The translations under genes and the position numbers were made by a program. Below, piece by piece: positions 62,282 through 64,000 of a stretch of DNA of 64,000 nt. This stretch comes from Ketobacter sp. (GTDB lineage Bacteria > Pseudomonadota > Gammaproteobacteria > Pseudomonadales > Ketobacteraceae). The notes beneath the pieces were generated by a model, which did no database searches, had not been told where the DNA came from, and was given only the letters and a program-made list of their open reading frames with translations. The stretch is taken from positions 124,001 through 188,000 of the forward strand of contig NZ_RCHN01000046.1 of NCBI RefSeq assembly GCF_003671495.1, read 5' to 3'. Numbering within the stretch: position 1 is the stretch's first letter; each line of letters starts with the position of its first letter.

Positions 62282-63670
62282 ATGAGTGATTCACCCATTG
62301 AGTTGACGCTGGATGACGACGTACAGTCGGCCTCCATTAAAGTGCCACCCCATTCCATCGAGGCCGAGCAGTCCGTGATCGGTGGCCTGATGCTGGACAA
62401 CCGGGCCTTTGACGATGTCTCTGAGATCCTCTCCGATGTGGATTTTTATCGCCGCGACCATCGCCTGATCTATCGCGCCATCGCCCAGCTGGCGGAGTTG
62501 TCCAAACCCTTTGATGTAGTGACCCTGGGTGAGGCGCTGGACAATGCCGGTATCCTTGAGGATTGTGGCGGCATGGCCTATCTGGCGCAGCTGGCCAAAA
62601 ACACCCCCAGTGCCAGCAACATCAAAGCCTATGCCGAAATCGTGCGGGAGCGTTCGGTATTGCGGCAGATGATCACGGTGTCCAATGAGATCGCCGACGC
62701 GGCCTTTCATCCGGAAGGGCGCAACGCCACTGAGCTGCTGGATGAAGCGGAGCGCAAGGTGTTCAGCATCGCGGAGCAAGGCGCCAAGCAGGGCGGCCCG
62801 GTGCCCATCAACCTGGTCTTGAAGGAAACCGTCGACAAGATCGACGAGTTGTTCAAATCCGACGAGGCCATCATCGGCATTCCCACCGGTTTCAAGCAAT
62901 TGGATGTGACGTTCTCCGGCTTGCGCCCCGGGGCGCTGGTGATCGTGGCGGCCCGTCCGGCCATGGGTAAAACCACCTTCTCCATGAACCTGGTGGAAAA
63001 CGCGTTGATCCGGGCGGGCAAGCCGGTGCTGGTGTTCAGTATGGAAATGCCCTCGGAACAGATTGTGATGCGGATGCTGGCCTCCCTTGGCCGCATCGAC
63101 CTGACCCGGGTGACCACCGGCAAGCTGGAGGAGGAGGACTGGCCCCGGTTCAGCTCCGCCGTCAGCATCCTGGCGGAGCAGAAGCTCTATATTGACGACT
63201 CCGCCGGCCTCAGCCCCACTGAAGTGCGGGCCCGGGCGCGACGGGTGGCGCGGGAGCAGGGTGAAATCGGACTGATCCTGGTGGATTACCTGCAGTTGAT
63301 GCAGGTGCCCGGTGCGGAAAGCCGGGTCAACGAGATCTCTGAAATCTCGCGCTCCCTGAAAGGCCTGGCCAAGGAAATGAATTGCCCGGTAATAGCTTTA
63401 TCCCAGTTGAACCGGGGCCTTGAGCAGCGCCCCAACAAGCGTCCGGTGATGTCCGATCTGCGGGAATCCGGCGCCATCGAGCAGGATGCGGACATCATCA
63501 TGTTTATCTATCGGGATGAGGTCTACAACGAAGATTCGGAAGACAAGGGCATTGCGGAAATCATCGTCGGCAAGAACCGTAACGGCCCCATCGACAAAGC
63601 GCGCCTGGCGTTTATCGGCAAATACTCGCGGTTTGACGAGTTGGCGCCGGATTCCTATGGAGATTACTGA
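62282..63670 (+). CDS. dnaB: Replicative DNA helicase DnaB
   Basis: This 462-residue hexameric helicase has an N-terminal domain (about residues 20-120; PPHSIEAEQSVIGGLMLD) and a RecA-like C-domain with VAARPAMGKTTFSMNL (Walker A), LILVDYLQLM (Walker B), LAKEMNCPVIALSQLNRGLEQR and GPIDKARLAFIGKYSRFDELA. ATG 62282 is the start; an open frame extends upstream without support. Confidence 0.96.
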   Translation: MSDSPIELTLDDDVQSASIKVPPHSIEAEQSVIGGLMLDNRAFDDVSEILSDVDFYRRDHRLIYRAIAQLAELSKPFDVVTLGEALDNAGILEDCGGMAYLAQLAKNTPSASNIKAYAEIVRERSVLRQMITVSNEIADAAFHPEGRNATELLDEAERKVFSIAEQGAKQGGPVPINLVLKETVDKIDELFKSDEAIIGIPTGFKQLDVTFSGLRPGALVIVAARPAMGKTTFSMNLVENALIRAGKPVLVFSMEMPSEQIVMRMLASLGRIDLTRVTTGKLEEEDWPRFSSAVSILAEQKLYIDDSAGLSPTEVRARARRVAREQGEIGLILVDYLQLMQVPGAESRVNEISEISRSLKGLAKEMNCPVIALSQLNRGLEQRPNKRPVMSDLRESGAIEQDADIIMFIYRDEVYNEDSEDKGIAEIIVGKNRNGPIDKARLAFIGKYSRFDELAPDSYGDY

Positions 63671-63672
63671 GC

Positions 63673-64000
63673 TTGGGTAGAGGAACCCGGGCCGTCATTG
63701 ACCTGGCGGCCATGCGCCACAATATGGAACGGGTGCGCCGGCATGCGCCCCACAGCAAGGTGCTGGGGGTGGTGAAGGCCGATGCCTACGGCCATGGCCT
63801 GCTGCCGGTGGCACGGGCATTGGCCCCCAGCAGTGATGCCTTGGGCGTGGCCACCTTCGAGGAAGGCATGGCTCTGAAGCGCGCGGACCTCCAGCGGCCG
63901 GTGCTGCTGATGGAAGGCGTCTTCAACCCGGAGCAGTTGCAGGCGGCAGCAGAGTACGGCCTCAGCCTGGTGGTGCATCAGCCCTGGCAGCTGAGTATGT
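63673..64000 (+). CDS. alr: Alanine racemase, 5' end only
   Basis: This frame runs from TTG 63673 to the right edge (109 codons), so the C-terminus is missing. It starts RGTRAVIDLAAMRHNMERVR and has VVKADAYGHGLLPVARAL, the PLP-lysine motif of alanine racemase. GGAGATT overlaps the dnaB end. The enzyme supplies D-alanine for peptidoglycan. The gene order dnaB-alr is as in pseudomonads. Confidence 0.9.
   Translation, partial: MGRGTRAVIDLAAMRHNMERVRRHAPHSKVLGVVKADAYGHGLLPVARALAPSSDALGVATFEEGMALKRADLQRPVLLMEGVFNPEQLQAAAEYGLSLVVHQPWQLSM

Noticed and set aside
1..64000. CRISPR arrays, insertion sequences, prophage genes
   Set aside because: No regularly spaced repeats, transposase motifs or phage structural genes were seen on either strand.

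Overview
The window is a stretch of a gammaproteobacterial chromosome, GC-rich at roughly 60% by eye, with gene order closest to what is known for Pseudomonas and its marine relatives in the Pseudomonadales (Alcanivorax- or Ketobacter-like organisms would fit). The clues are the runs motA-motB...rsgA/orn/queG/nnr/tsaE/amiB/mutL/miaA/hfq/hflX/hflK/hflC/hisZ/purA and tRNA-Leu/rnr/rlmB/rpsF/priB/rpsR/DUF2232/rplI/dnaB/alr. This order matches P. aeruginosa apart from two interruptions and an extra priB. Species cannot be fixed from the sequence alone.

Layout. 1-3.3 kb: the 5' part of an HDOD-domain gene running off the left edge, divergent from the flagellar stator pair motA-motB. 3.4-10.9 kb: first interruption, a complete seven-gene Nit1C cluster (nitB-nitH; the MSMEG_0572/Sll0783 to flavoprotein set linked to cyanide and nitrogen-starvation use), divergent from a MocR-type PLP-fold regulator. 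The 374-bp divergent region holds seven copies of TTGATTG/CAATCAA and a textbook sigma-54 (-24/-12) promoter. 11-26.8 kb: core housekeeping block for ribosome maturation, RNA decay, tRNA modification, cell-wall cleavage, mismatch repair, Hfq, membrane-protease control, histidine and purine synthesis. 27-55.7 kb: second interruption of about 29 kb between purA and tRNA-Leu/rnr, which are adjacent in P. aeruginosa. It is a mosaic of accessory genes: a DUF2236 protein; a sulfide/persulfide module (ArsR, CRSGTR-type sulfurtransferase, TauE, divergent metallo-beta-lactamase); PhoX with an unknown exported partner; an orphan winged-helix regulator; MscS; YebC-like protein; lone CysC; a multipass membrane protein; an outer-membrane barrel; a 7TM diguanylate cyclase; an exported KatG; a CFI-box-like protein; TesB; ChaC overlapping a cation-exchanger gene; an exported tandem YdhR-like protein; TetR-SDR-TonB receptor; DUF808; another SDR. 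No integrase or transposase is visible. 55.9-64 kb: tRNA-Leu(CAG), RNase R, RlmB, the S6/PriB/S18/L9 ribosomal operon with an S6:S18-type mRNA leader, DnaB, and the start of alanine racemase, cut by the right edge.

The most notable parts are the Nit1C locus with its unusual regulatory region, the pairing of ChaC with a cation exchanger, the exported catalase-peroxidase, the exported double YdhR protein and the degenerate CFI-box protein. No wholly unknown multi-gene system stands out. The best candidate for something undescribed is how the Nit1C cluster is controlled here.
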